From Pseudomonadota bacterium (lineage in GTDB: Bacteria > Pseudomonadota > Gammaproteobacteria > Pseudomonadales > Azotimanducaceae), in NCBI GenBank assembly GCA_027622495.1, contig JAQBYL010000051.1, forward strand, positions 1 to 13,922: 13,922 nt of DNA, read 5' to 3'. Below are positions 6,551-13,357 of the stretch, piece after piece (the stretch's first letter is position 1; each line of letters opens with the position of its first letter). Made by a program: the position numbers and the translations under genes. The notes under the pieces were generated by a model. That model saw only the letters and a program-made list of their open reading frames with translations, had not been told where the DNA came from and made no database searches.

Positions 6551-7548
6551 TATTGCCTGGCTGCCAGTTGCTGTTCACGTCGAGTTTTGATTTCCTGGCT
6601 GAGTTGATGCACGGCCAATGCGTACATCGGAGATCGGTTGTAGCGTGTGATCACATAGAAATCGTTCAGACCCGCCCAGTACTCGGCCCCTTCTTCCAGA
6701 TCCATGCGATAAAGGGCCGCACGGCCGGAAACGTCCAGGTCATCTTCTCCGAACTCCACCCCTTTCTCCTTGAGCACAGCAACCGTCTGCGACTTGATGA
6801 ACCCTTCATTAACAATCGACATCGCTTTCGTTGTGGGCTCGCCTACCTGCAGTACTACCGGCTCCTGACCCTTCCAGCCATGGCGAGCTAAATAGCTCGC
6901 GACACTGCCGATGGCATCATCAATATTGGTCCAGATGTCGCGTTTGCCGTCACCGTCGAAATCGATGGCATACGCGCGATAGCTCGATGGTATGAACTGG
7001 CCGAAGCCCATTGCTCCCGCGTAGGACCCTTTCAGATCCAGGGGGTCTGTCTCTTCTTCACGGGCCAACAGCAGCAATTCGCTCAACTCACGGCGGAAAA
7101 AAGTGGCCCGCGGCGGATAATCGAAACCAAGCGTTGCGAGCGCATCCACCACCCGGTAGCTGCCCACGTTCTGCCCATAGAGGGTTTCAACACCAATGAT
7201 GCCCACCACATACTCTGGCGACACATCGAACTGCTTGAGAGCCCGATCCAGCGCAGCAGCGTTTTGTTCCCAGAACTCAATCCCTCGATCTATCCGCTTT
7301 TCCTGCATGAAGATGCGTCGATACTCAAACCATTTGAGCGCTTTCTCTGCCGGGCGTGCAATGGATTCCAGAATCTTCGGTTGTTGTTCGGCTTCCTGGA
7401 ACACGCGAACCAGTTCAGCTTTGTCGAAGCCATGTGTCGACACCATCTCCTGTATAAACGCCTGCACATCTTCCCGATCCGCGTAGTCTGCCTCCGCTGG
7501 CCCATACAACAACGCAGCAATGACACCAACAACCAACGCAATGCGCAT
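6550..7548 (-). CDS. mltB: Lytic murein transglycosylase B (family 3)
   Basis: MltB cuts the MurNAc-GlcNAc bond of peptidoglycan, forming 1,6-anhydro-MurNAc, in the periplasm. From the start chosen here the protein has 332 residues; numbering below counts from the upstream ATG at 7560. The catalytic glutamate is E125 in YVVGIIGVETLYGQNVG. The family signature SYAGAMGFGQFIPSSY is at 179-194, followed by an EF-hand-like DFDGDGKRDIW (200-210) as in Slt35. The N-terminus has a hydrophobic export segment (MRIALVVGVIAALLYG, then PAEAD) but no cysteine, unlike lipoprotein MltB of E. coli. I prefer the ATG at 7548 because GAGGG precedes it by 5 bases, whereas the ATG at 7560 has GGTGAG directly abutting it. 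The gene follows rodA by 1 to 13 bases. Confidence 0.93.
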   Translation of the reverse strand: MRIALVVGVIAALLYGPAEADYADREDVQAFIQEMVSTHGFDKAELVRVFQEAEQQPKILESIARPAEKALKWFEYRRIFMQEKRIDRGIEFWEQNAAALDRALKQFDVSPEYVVGIIGVETLYGQNVGSYRVVDALATLGFDYPPRATFFRRELSELLLLAREEETDPLDLKGSYAGAMGFGQFIPSSYRAYAIDFDGDGKRDIWTNIDDAIGSVASYLARHGWKGQEPVVLQVGEPTTKAMSIVNEGFIKSQTVAVLKEKGVEFGEDDLDVSGRAALYRMDLEEGAEYWAGLNDFYVITRYNRSPMYALAVHQLSQEIKTRREQQLAARQ

Positions 7549-7553
7549 AAAGT

Positions 7554-7558
7554 CCCTC
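7554..7558 (-). promoter_or_regulatory. Ribosome binding site of mltB
   Basis: GAGGG on the minus strand is 5 bases before the ATG at 7548. It overlaps the upstream ATG at 7560-7558 and so argues that the inner ATG is the start used. Confidence 0.6.
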
Positions 7559-7561
7559 ATC

Positions 7562-8689
7562 TCACCATGTTTTGTGGGTATGCAATGACATCACGATGCC
7601 AAAGCTCGCCATAAGTGTGATCGCCGAAGTCCCTCCATAACTAACCAATGGCAGCGGCACTCCAACCACCGGGAGCAAACCACTGACCATGGAGATATTC
7701 ACAAACACATAGACGAAAAAGACCAGCGTCAGACCACCGATCAGCAAACGACTGTAGGTCTGGTGGGCTGCCGATGCCATGTACAGCCCCCGACCAAGAA
7801 CCATCAGGTAGAGCAGTATAAAAGCGGCGACCCCGATCAGGCCAAGTTCTTCACCGATCACCGCAATAATAAAGTCGGTGTGGCTCTCGGGCAGAAAGTT
7901 GAGTTGACTCTGGGTACCTTCAAACAGACCCTTTCCATAAACCCCGCCGGAACCGATTGCGGTGGTGGCCTGGATGGTATTCCAGCCGGCTCCCAGTGGA
8001 TCACTCTGCGGGTCGAACAGGGTGAGGATCCGCTGCTTCTGATATTCCTTGAGCGTGTACCACAAACCCGGTGCAGCAGCTGCCAGAGCAAGACCCGCAT
8101 ACAGGATCCAGCGCCATGGCAGACCTGCCAGCAGGAGGACGGCAAAACCCGCCGCTGCTACCAGGATCGCAGTCCCCAGATCAGGTTGAACAACAATAAA
8201 CCCGGCAGGTATCAGGATGATCAGCATGGCCACGGCAAGGTCTTTGAAGCTGGGCGGTAAGCGCCGGTCGTGAAAATACCAGGCAACCATCATCGGAACT
8301 GCAAGCTTGGATATTTCTGAGGGTTGGAATCTAGGCAGACCCGGCAGTTCCAGCCAGCGCTGCGCACCCTTTGCCTGAACACCCATAACCAGCACCAGAG
8401 CCAGCAACACGACCCCCGCAATGTAAAACACCGGCGTCCAGCGAAAGTAGATCGCCGGGTTGAGCTGTGCAGCAATAATCAAGGCAGCCAACGCAAGACC
8501 CATCCGCACAAGTTGAGCTGTGAAGTAAGTTTCATCCCGGTTCACCGCGCTGTATAAAACGATCAGGCCGTAACCGATGATGGTCACCAGAAACAACAGC
8601 ATCAACGGATCGAGATGTATCTGCACCAGCCTGGCCGCAGGTCGCAGACCACCAGTCTGATCAAGTGTGCGGGTAAAGTCCTTACTCAT
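7562..8689 (-). CDS. rodA: Peptidoglycan glycosyltransferase RodA (SEDS family)
   Basis: RodA polymerises lipid II into glycan strands and works with PBP2 in the elongasome that keeps rod shape. The 375 residues form about ten hydrophobic segments typical of SEDS proteins, close to the 370 of E. coli RodA. Signatures are RWLELPGLPRFQPSEISKL (111-129), VVQPDLGTA (167-175), FLPESHTDFIIAVIGEELGL (265-284) and GVPLPLVSYGGTS (343-355). Asp272 within SHTDF matches the essential aspartate of this family. The extra residues before the first membrane segment are hydrophilic and cytoplasmic. The gene begins 6 bases after mrdA, its functional partner, and mltB starts just past its stop, so expression with both is likely. 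FtsW is the main alternative SEDS member, but length, partner and context favour RodA. Confidence 0.97.
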   Translation of the reverse strand: MSKDFTRTLDQTGGLRPAARLVQIHLDPLMLLFLVTIIGYGLIVLYSAVNRDETYFTAQLVRMGLALAALIIAAQLNPAIYFRWTPVFYIAGVVLLALVLVMGVQAKGAQRWLELPGLPRFQPSEISKLAVPMMVAWYFHDRRLPPSFKDLAVAMLIILIPAGFIVVQPDLGTAILVAAAGFAVLLLAGLPWRWILYAGLALAAAAPGLWYTLKEYQKQRILTLFDPQSDPLGAGWNTIQATTAIGSGGVYGKGLFEGTQSQLNFLPESHTDFIIAVIGEELGLIGVAAFILLYLMVLGRGLYMASAAHQTYSRLLIGGLTLVFFVYVFVNISMVSGLLPVVGVPLPLVSYGGTSAITLMASFGIVMSLHTHKTW

Positions 8690-8695
8690 GCCTGC

Positions 8696-10582
8696 TCAAC
8701 GATGGGCGATCTGCGGCAGCAGAAAGGCATCGATGACTTCGCGTGCAACCGGTGCTGCGACCGAACTGCCTCCACCACCGTTTTCTACCAGCACCGCAAT
8801 CGCGATCTGTGGATCGTCCGCCGGTGCAAACGCGATGAACCACGCGTGTTTGCGATTAAACTCATCGAGTTCCTCTTCTTCGTACTCTTCACCCTGTTTG
8901 ATCCCGACCACCTGTGCTGTACCGGATTTGCCAGCCATGCGGTAGCCGATATTCTGCCCTATGTACGCCCAGGCAGTGCCGTTGCCGCGAAAACCCTGAT
9001 TCCCGCGATGAACTACATCTTCCATGGCATCGACCAGGTTCTCCCAGTCCTCAGGCGTCGGTCCCTGAACATCTTTCATCGGCGGGGGTGGATCGAACTC
9101 AGCAAGCGGACCGTCACTGGCCATCAGCATCTGCGGTCGAACAAAATGACCCCGATTGGCGATAACCATGGCCACAGTGGCCAGTTGCAGCGGGGTAACC
9201 AGCAGATCGCCCTGGCCGATCCCCACATTGATGTTGTCACCCGGGTACCATCTTTCACCCCTGGCACCGAGTTTCCATATCGGATCAGGCAGCAGGCCAC
9301 GACTGGCATCCGCAACATCGACAGACGTTACCTGACCGATACCAAACTGAGCCGTGAAGCTGGCGAGCTGATCAATGTGCAGACGGCTGGCCATGTGGTA
9401 AAAATAAACATTCGAAGAACGATAGATGGCCCGTCGCATCGCTATCGGTCCCTGGCCACCGGAGTTGTTCTTCTTCCAGCTCCAGTTGCGATAAATTCGC
9501 GCCTGGTTAGGCAGTTTGAACGACCCGCGATCGTCGATGATCTCGTCCCAGGTGGTTACCCCGTGAGTGAGCGCGGCCATCGCAACAATCGGTTTGAACG
9601 TGGATCCCGGGGCATACTGTCCGTTCACCGCGCGATTGAACAAGGGCCTCTCCTGAGACGTGGAATAAACCTTGTATTGTTCTGCTGATATGCCGCTTAC
9701 AAAAAAGTTCGGGTCGTATTCCGGTTTACTGACCATGGCCAGAATACCGCCAGATCTCGGGTCGAGGGCAACCACTGCACCGCGCCGGTCACCAAGGGCT
9801 GCGGAGGCCGCAATCTGCAGACGGCTGTCCAGATGCAGCGTGATGTTCTGGCCATAGCCAGGTGGCGTGATATTGAGAACCTGCCGGATGCGCCCATGAG
9901 CATCGGTCTCCACCTGCTGGTGACCGATCTCGCCATGCAGCGAATTCTCGTAGAACTGTTCAACGCCGCGTTTGCCGATGAATCGCGTTGCGCTGTAACG
10001 CACCGGATCCAGGCGTTTCAAATCTTCTTCTGTCACCCGTCGGACTGAACCGACGGCGTGCGACAACAATGGTCCGAACGGATAATGTCTGACCAGTTGG
10101 GCGGTGATCTGCATACCAGGGAAACGGTGTCGATTCGCCGCCAGGCGTGCAATCTCTTCTTCGGTCAGCGTCAGCTTCAATGCAACCGGTTCAAAGGGCC
10201 GGCGCTGGCGCTTTAACCGGTCGCGAAAACCCTGCAGATCTTCTTCTATCAGCGGGACCAGATCGCCGATATCTGCAATGGTCTGATCCAGGTCATCGAT
10301 CTGTTCACTGACAAGCCCCAGGCTGAACACCGGTCGGTTGTCGGCAAGCAGCACACCATGCCGGTCGTATATAAGTCCTCTGGTTGGTGCCAGAGGCTGC
10401 ACCTGAATACGGTTCTCTTCAGACCGTGTCTGGTAGATTTCATGCTCCCAGACCTGCAGTTGCAGCATGCGTACGATCACACCGGCCATCAACAGACAAG
10501 CCAACAGGTACATCAGCGCGACGCGACTTGCAAAAGCGCGCTTCTCGTTCAGGTTGTCTTTGATTCGTATGGCGGTCGCCAT
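8696..10582 (-). CDS. mrdA: Penicillin-binding protein 2 (elongasome transpeptidase)
   Basis: PBP2 is the class B transpeptidase that cross-links new glycan made by RodA during side-wall growth. Numbering below counts from the in-frame GTG at 10585; the preferred ATG at 10582 is the next codon and is preceded by GAGG at 7 bases. One N-terminal membrane helix (22-46) anchors it. A pedestal domain follows, with RGLIYDRHG (69-77) and FIGKRGVEQFYE (202-213). The transpeptidase domain has SxxK as S328-T-F-K331 in APGSTFKP, S390-S-N392, and K553-S-G-T in AGKSGTAQV. The E. coli protein has SCD where SSN stands here. A highly acidic stretch follows KSGT (566-575, eight of ten Glu/Asp). Total length of 628-629 matches the family. 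The gene abuts rlmH and precedes rodA. Confidence 0.97.
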   Translation of the reverse strand: MATAIRIKDNLNEKRAFASRVALMYLLACLLMAGVIVRMLQLQVWEHEIYQTRSEENRIQVQPLAPTRGLIYDRHGVLLADNRPVFSLGLVSEQIDDLDQTIADIGDLVPLIEEDLQGFRDRLKRQRRPFEPVALKLTLTEEEIARLAANRHRFPGMQITAQLVRHYPFGPLLSHAVGSVRRVTEEDLKRLDPVRYSATRFIGKRGVEQFYENSLHGEIGHQQVETDAHGRIRQVLNITPPGYGQNITLHLDSRLQIAASAALGDRRGAVVALDPRSGGILAMVSKPEYDPNFFVSGISAEQYKVYSTSQERPLFNRAVNGQYAPGSTFKPIVAMAALTHGVTTWDEIIDDRGSFKLPNQARIYRNWSWKKNNSGGQGPIAMRRAIYRSSNVYFYHMASRLHIDQLASFTAQFGIGQVTSVDVADASRGLLPDPIWKLGARGERWYPGDNINVGIGQGDLLVTPLQLATVAMVIANRGHFVRPQMLMASDGPLAEFDPPPPMKDVQGPTPEDWENLVDAMEDVVHRGNQGFRGNGTAWAYIGQNIGYRMAGKSGTAQVVGIKQGEEYEEEELDEFNRKHAWFIAFAPADDPQIAIAVLVENGGGGSSVAAPVAREVIDAFLLPQIAHR

Positions 10583-10585
10583 CAC

Positions 10586-11053
10586 TCAACCTCGATGATA
10601 GGGGTGGCCGTTCATGATCGACCAAGCCCGGTACAACTGTTCGGCAATCAGGACCCTGACCAGACCGTGTGGAAGGGTCATCTGCGACAGGCTCAAGGTC
10701 GCATCGGCGCGAGCCTTGCATTCATCGTGCAGCCCATCTGCACCACCGATCAACAGACACAGATCAGACCCCGCATCCTGCCAACGGGACAACATTTCCG
10801 CAAATTCCAGTGTCGAACAGGATTTGCCTTTTTCGTCCAGGGCAACTACCCGGTCAGAAGACCTGATCGCCTGCAGAATGCGCTCACCTTCGAGTTGCCG
10901 GATCTTCTCGGCATGAGCAGTTTTACGGTTCTGCGGTGGAATCTCTGTCAACTGGATCGCAAATTGCCTCGGCAGACGTTTGGCATACTCCTCATAGGCT
11001 TCCACTACCCACCGGGGTTGCCGGTCGCCAACCGCAATCAGCCGGGTGGTCAA
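10586..11053 (-). CDS. rlmH: 23S rRNA (pseudouridine1915-N3)-methyltransferase
   Basis: RlmH is a small SPOUT-class enzyme that uses SAM to methylate N3 of pseudouridine 1915 in helix 69 of 23S rRNA in the assembled 70S ribosome. The frame extends up to an ATG at 11086 (166 residues). The family N-terminus (E. coli MKLQLVAVG) aligns with LTTRLIAVG, beginning at a TTG at 11053; this gives 155 residues, exactly the E. coli length. The TTG overlaps the rsfS stop as TTGA, so the eleven residues before it would duplicate rsfS coding DNA. Conserved features are LLIGGADGL (SAM-binding loop), LPHGLVRVLIAEQLYRAW and the terminal HPYHRG. The stop lies directly before mrdA. Position after rsfS matches E. 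coli and Pseudomonas. Confidence 0.95.
   Translation of the reverse strand: MTTRLIAVGDRQPRWVVEAYEEYAKRLPRQFAIQLTEIPPQNRKTAHAEKIRQLEGERILQAIRSSDRVVALDEKGKSCSTLEFAEMLSRWQDAGSDLCLLIGGADGLHDECKARADATLSLSQMTLPHGLVRVLIAEQLYRAWSIMNGHPYHRG
10590..10593 (-). promoter_or_regulatory. Ribosome binding site of mrdA
   Basis: GAGG on the minus strand lies 7 bases from the ATG at 10582 and only 4 from the GTG at 10585, favouring the ATG. It sits within the last codons of rlmH. Confidence 0.55.
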
Positions 11054-11394
11054 ATTGTCTCTGAGTCCATCGGCAACTCCTGCCACAATCTTTCCAGATC
11101 GTAAAAATTTCTGGCTTCACTCTGCATTACATGCACCACCACATCGGTCAGATCGATGAGCACCCATTCGTTAGTTTCGCGCCCCTCCACACCCAGGGGT
11201 GGGTTTTTAAGCGCCTTGCCTGCTTCGATCACCTGATCTGCCAACGCCTTGACGTGCCGACCCGAGGTGCCGCTGGCGATGATCATGTAGTCGGTAATGT
11301 CGGTCAGATTACGCACATCGAAGGCTACGATGTCGCGGCCTTTCACCTCTTCCAGCGCAGCTACAAGACTGTCACACAGCTTTTTTGGCTTCAC
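11050..11394 (-). CDS. rsfS: Ribosomal silencing factor RsfS
   Basis: RsfS binds ribosomal protein uL14 on the 50S subunit and blocks joining of 30S, which lowers translation in starvation. The open frame extends 40 or more residues upstream (to 11526), but that part lies within nadD and resembles no RsfS. The GTG at 11394 gives 114 residues, aligns residue for residue with the E. coli start (VKPKKL against MQGKAL) and has GGAG 6 bases upstream. An ATG at 11406 lacks a Shine-Dalgarno sequence. Family signatures are LEEVKGRDIVAFDVRNLTDITDYMIIASGTSGRHV, GVEGRETNEWVLIDLTDVVVHVM (no break) and the end FYDLERLW. It overlaps nadD by 23 bases and rlmH by 4. Confidence 0.95.
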   Translation of the reverse strand: MKPKKLCDSLVAALEEVKGRDIVAFDVRNLTDITDYMIIASGTSGRHVKALADQVIEAGKALKNPPLGVEGRETNEWVLIDLTDVVVHVMQSEARNFYDLERLWQELPMDSETI

Positions 11395-12025
11395 CCGTGT
11401 CTCCATATAGATCGTGTTCGTTGATGTATGCGGCCACTTCTGGTGGAACCAGCGTTTCCACCGGACGGTGATTTGCCAGTCGTTCCCGCACCTGTGTGGC
11501 CGAGGTATCGAGCAGTGCGATGTCATTCAGCACCAGTACGCCGCCGACCGTACACCCACGCAGATCATCCACGCGATGGGTGTTGAGCAGATTGACCAGG
11601 TCCGGATCACTCCCCGTAAGATCATCTACCCCCGGCCGTGCAAGTATCACCAGGTTAGTCAGCGACAGTACGTCACGCCAGCGGTGCCAGCTGGGCAGAC
11701 CGATAAACGCATCACTCCCGAGCGTCCAGGCGATTGCCTCGCCGGGATGACCCGCGCGGATACTCAACAGAGTATCCACGGTGTACGAAGGCGCACTGCG
11801 TTTTGTTTCGGTATCGTCCGGAACCAGACCGACCTCCTCCTGACAGGCAATGCAGAGCATGCGCCAGCGGTGCGACAGAGACGCAACCGGTGCTGATCTG
11901 TGCCCCGGTCGAGCTGACAGAATCATTCGCAGCGATGCAAGCTCAAGATGCGCGCGAACAGCCTGGGCGGCACGCAGGTGACCGAGATGAACCGGGTCAA
12001 ACGTGCCACCAAAAAAACAGATCAA
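11372..12025 (-). CDS. nadD: Nicotinate-nucleotide adenylyltransferase
   Basis: NadD joins ATP and nicotinate mononucleotide to give deamido-NAD and pyrophosphate in NAD synthesis. The 217 residues are close to E. coli (213). The nucleotidyltransferase signature is GGTFDPVHLGH (6-16), followed by RAAQAV. SYTVDTL (80-86) and LGSDAFIGLPSWHRW (102-116) are typical of NadD. DTSATQVRERL (173-183) corresponds to the ISSTxIR motif, and the end runs VPPEVAAYINEHDLYG. The usual PPHK-type loop is PGHR here (40-43). The start codon is TTG at 12025, which overlaps the proA stop as TTGA. CAGG lies 5 bases upstream and no in-frame ATG precedes it. The last 23 bases also encode the start of rsfS. Confidence 0.95.
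   Translation of the reverse strand: MICFFGGTFDPVHLGHLRAAQAVRAHLELASLRMILSARPGHRSAPVASLSHRWRMLCIACQEEVGLVPDDTETKRSAPSYTVDTLLSIRAGHPGEAIAWTLGSDAFIGLPSWHRWRDVLSLTNLVILARPGVDDLTGSDPDLVNLLNTHRVDDLRGCTVGGVLVLNDIALLDTSATQVRERLANHRPVETLVPPEVAAYINEHDLYGDTGEAKKAV
11380..11386 (-). other. A-AAA-AAG slippery heptamer at the start of rsfS
   Basis: Read in the rsfS frame the codons after GTG are AAG CCA AAA AAG, so the heptamer A-AAA-AAG is in the phase that favours -1 slippage. The -1 frame is that of nadD and meets its TGA within three codons. This may modestly reduce RsfS yield or be without effect; no stimulatory structure was identified. Confidence 0.35.
11401..11404 (-). promoter_or_regulatory. Ribosome binding site deciding the rsfS start
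   Basis: GGAG on the minus strand lies 6 bases before GTG 11394, within the last codons of nadD. It overlaps the ATG at 11406 and therefore cannot serve it. Confidence 0.6.
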
Positions 12026-13299
12026 CGGTGCCTGATCTCGCCATTGCCGTAGACCACGTACTTCTGCGTGGTCAGGCCTTCAAGCCCAACGGGCCCGCGG
12101 GCATGCAGCTTGTTGGTGGAGATGCCTACTTCGGCACCCAGACCGTACTCAAAGCCGTCGGCGAACTGGGTTGAGGTGTTCACCATTACAGAAGCCGAAT
12201 CCACCTCGGTCATGAAACGCCGTGTATTGGCCAGGTTGCTCGTGACAATGGCATCGGTGTGTTGCGAACCATGGCGATTGATGTGGCTGATCGCTTCATC
12301 GAGACCTGCCACCACTTTGACCGCCAGGATCGGGGCAAGGTACTCGGTGGTCCAGTCGCTTTCAACCGCAGGTGTTGCGTTCGGTAGAAAGCTGCGGGTC
12401 TTGGCACAGCCGCGCAGTTCAACCCCGGCCTGTTCGAACCGTGCGCCCAGCTCAGGCAGCACCCGGGCGGCAATACTTTGCGCGACAAGCAGTGTCTCGA
12501 CCGCGTTACAGACGGCATATTTTTCGGTTTTTGAATTGACCGCAATGGCCACAGCCATCGGTACGTCAGCATCGTCATCGATGTAAACGTGGCAGATACC
12601 ATCCAGGTGTTTGATGACCGGTATGCGCGACTCGCGGGTGATCCGCTCGATCAGACCGCTGCCGCCACGGGGGACGATCACGTCCACATATTCATCCTGG
12701 ATCAACAATTCGCCTACTGCAGCGCGATCAGTGGTGCTGACCAGCTGGACCACCGCCGGTGGCAAACCAACGCCGGTAAGGGCAACGTCAATCGCGCGTG
12801 CGATGGCTTTGTTCGACTCAAATGCTTCGGTACCCCCACGCAATACACAAGCGTTGCCGGATTTGAGACACAGGCTTGCGGCATCGGCAGTCACGTTTGG
12901 TCGCGACTCATAGATGATCCCGATGACCCCCAGGGGCACCCGCATCCGGCCAATCTGCAGCCCGTTCGCCTGGTAGGCGAGGTCAGATATCTGGCCGATC
13001 GGATCTTTCAGCGCATCGACCTTAAGAACCCCCTCGATCATACGATCGATGGCGTTGTCGTCCAGCAGCAGGCGATCGATCAACGGTTGATCGATGCCTT
13101 TGCTCTCGGCCGCCGCCATGTCGATCCGATTGGCCGCCTTCAACTTTTCCCGGTCGCGCCCCAGTTCACGGGCAATCGCCTGTAACGCAGCAGATTTAAC
13201 ACCGGTGCCAGCAGCGGCGATCGCGCGGGAAGCCGCACGTGCCTCCTGGCATACCTGCCGCATGTAGGCCGCTATATCAATTGACATCTGCGCTGACAT
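12022..13299 (-). CDS. proA: Gamma-glutamyl phosphate reductase
   Basis: ProA reduces gamma-glutamyl phosphate with NADPH to glutamate-5-semialdehyde, the second step of proline synthesis. The 425 residues compare with 417 in E. coli. It is an aldehyde-dehydrogenase fold: VPLGVIGIIYESRPNV (121-136) with the cofactor-binding loop, LKSGNACVLRGG (145-156), VPRGGSGLI (209-217), the catalytic cysteine C264 in KYAVCNAVETLLV, and the family-specific DGFEYGLGAEVGISTNKLHARGP (split at the end, 381-403). Two starts are possible: ATG 13299 or ATG 13287; the latter (MSIDIAAYM) aligns better with the Pseudomonas N-terminus, and neither has a strong Shine-Dalgarno sequence. It is the first gene downstream of the promoter at 13329-13357. 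proB is not in the window. Confidence 0.96.
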   Translation of the reverse strand: MSAQMSIDIAAYMRQVCQEARAASRAIAAAGTGVKSAALQAIARELGRDREKLKAANRIDMAAAESKGIDQPLIDRLLLDDNAIDRMIEGVLKVDALKDPIGQISDLAYQANGLQIGRMRVPLGVIGIIYESRPNVTADAASLCLKSGNACVLRGGTEAFESNKAIARAIDVALTGVGLPPAVVQLVSTTDRAAVGELLIQDEYVDVIVPRGGSGLIERITRESRIPVIKHLDGICHVYIDDDADVPMAVAIAVNSKTEKYAVCNAVETLLVAQSIAARVLPELGARFEQAGVELRGCAKTRSFLPNATPAVESDWTTEYLAPILAVKVVAGLDEAISHINRHGSQHTDAIVTSNLANTRRFMTEVDSASVMVNTSTQFADGFEYGLGAEVGISTNKLHARGPVGLEGLTTQKYVVYGNGEIRHR

Positions 13300-13328
13300 T
13301 GTCTGGTGTATCGATAAAAGGGGGGCGG

Positions 13329-13357
13329 ATTATACGCTCAGCCACGTAATTTATTAA
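13329..13357 (-). promoter_or_regulatory. Sigma70-type promoter for the proA-to-lipB cluster
   Basis: On the minus strand a perfect -10 hexamer TATAAT (13334-13329) is preceded by 17 bases and TTAATA (13357-13352), matching TTGACA at 4 of 6. The -35 lies within the last codons of the LON-domain gene. Transcription would begin roughly 10 to 25 bases before the proA ATG at 13299. It is the best promoter match in the window. A C-rich run (13326-13320) follows the -10. Expression of the downstream genes from further upstream is also possible. Confidence 0.65.

Noticed and set aside
8615..9688. 357-codon open frame on the plus strand opposite mrdA and the start of rodA
   Set aside because: It is antisense to well-conserved PBP2 and RodA sequence, has low-complexity Arg/His/Ser-rich composition typical of shadow frames, and shows no recognisable motif or start context.
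10358..11104. 248-codon open frame on the plus strand opposite mrdA and rlmH
   Set aside because: It crosses the junction of two solid minus-strand genes and has no motif of its own.
11395..11526. N-terminal extension of rsfS to 11526
   Set aside because: It is a +1-frame reading of nadD with no similarity to RsfS; the family-length start at 11394 has its own ribosome binding site.
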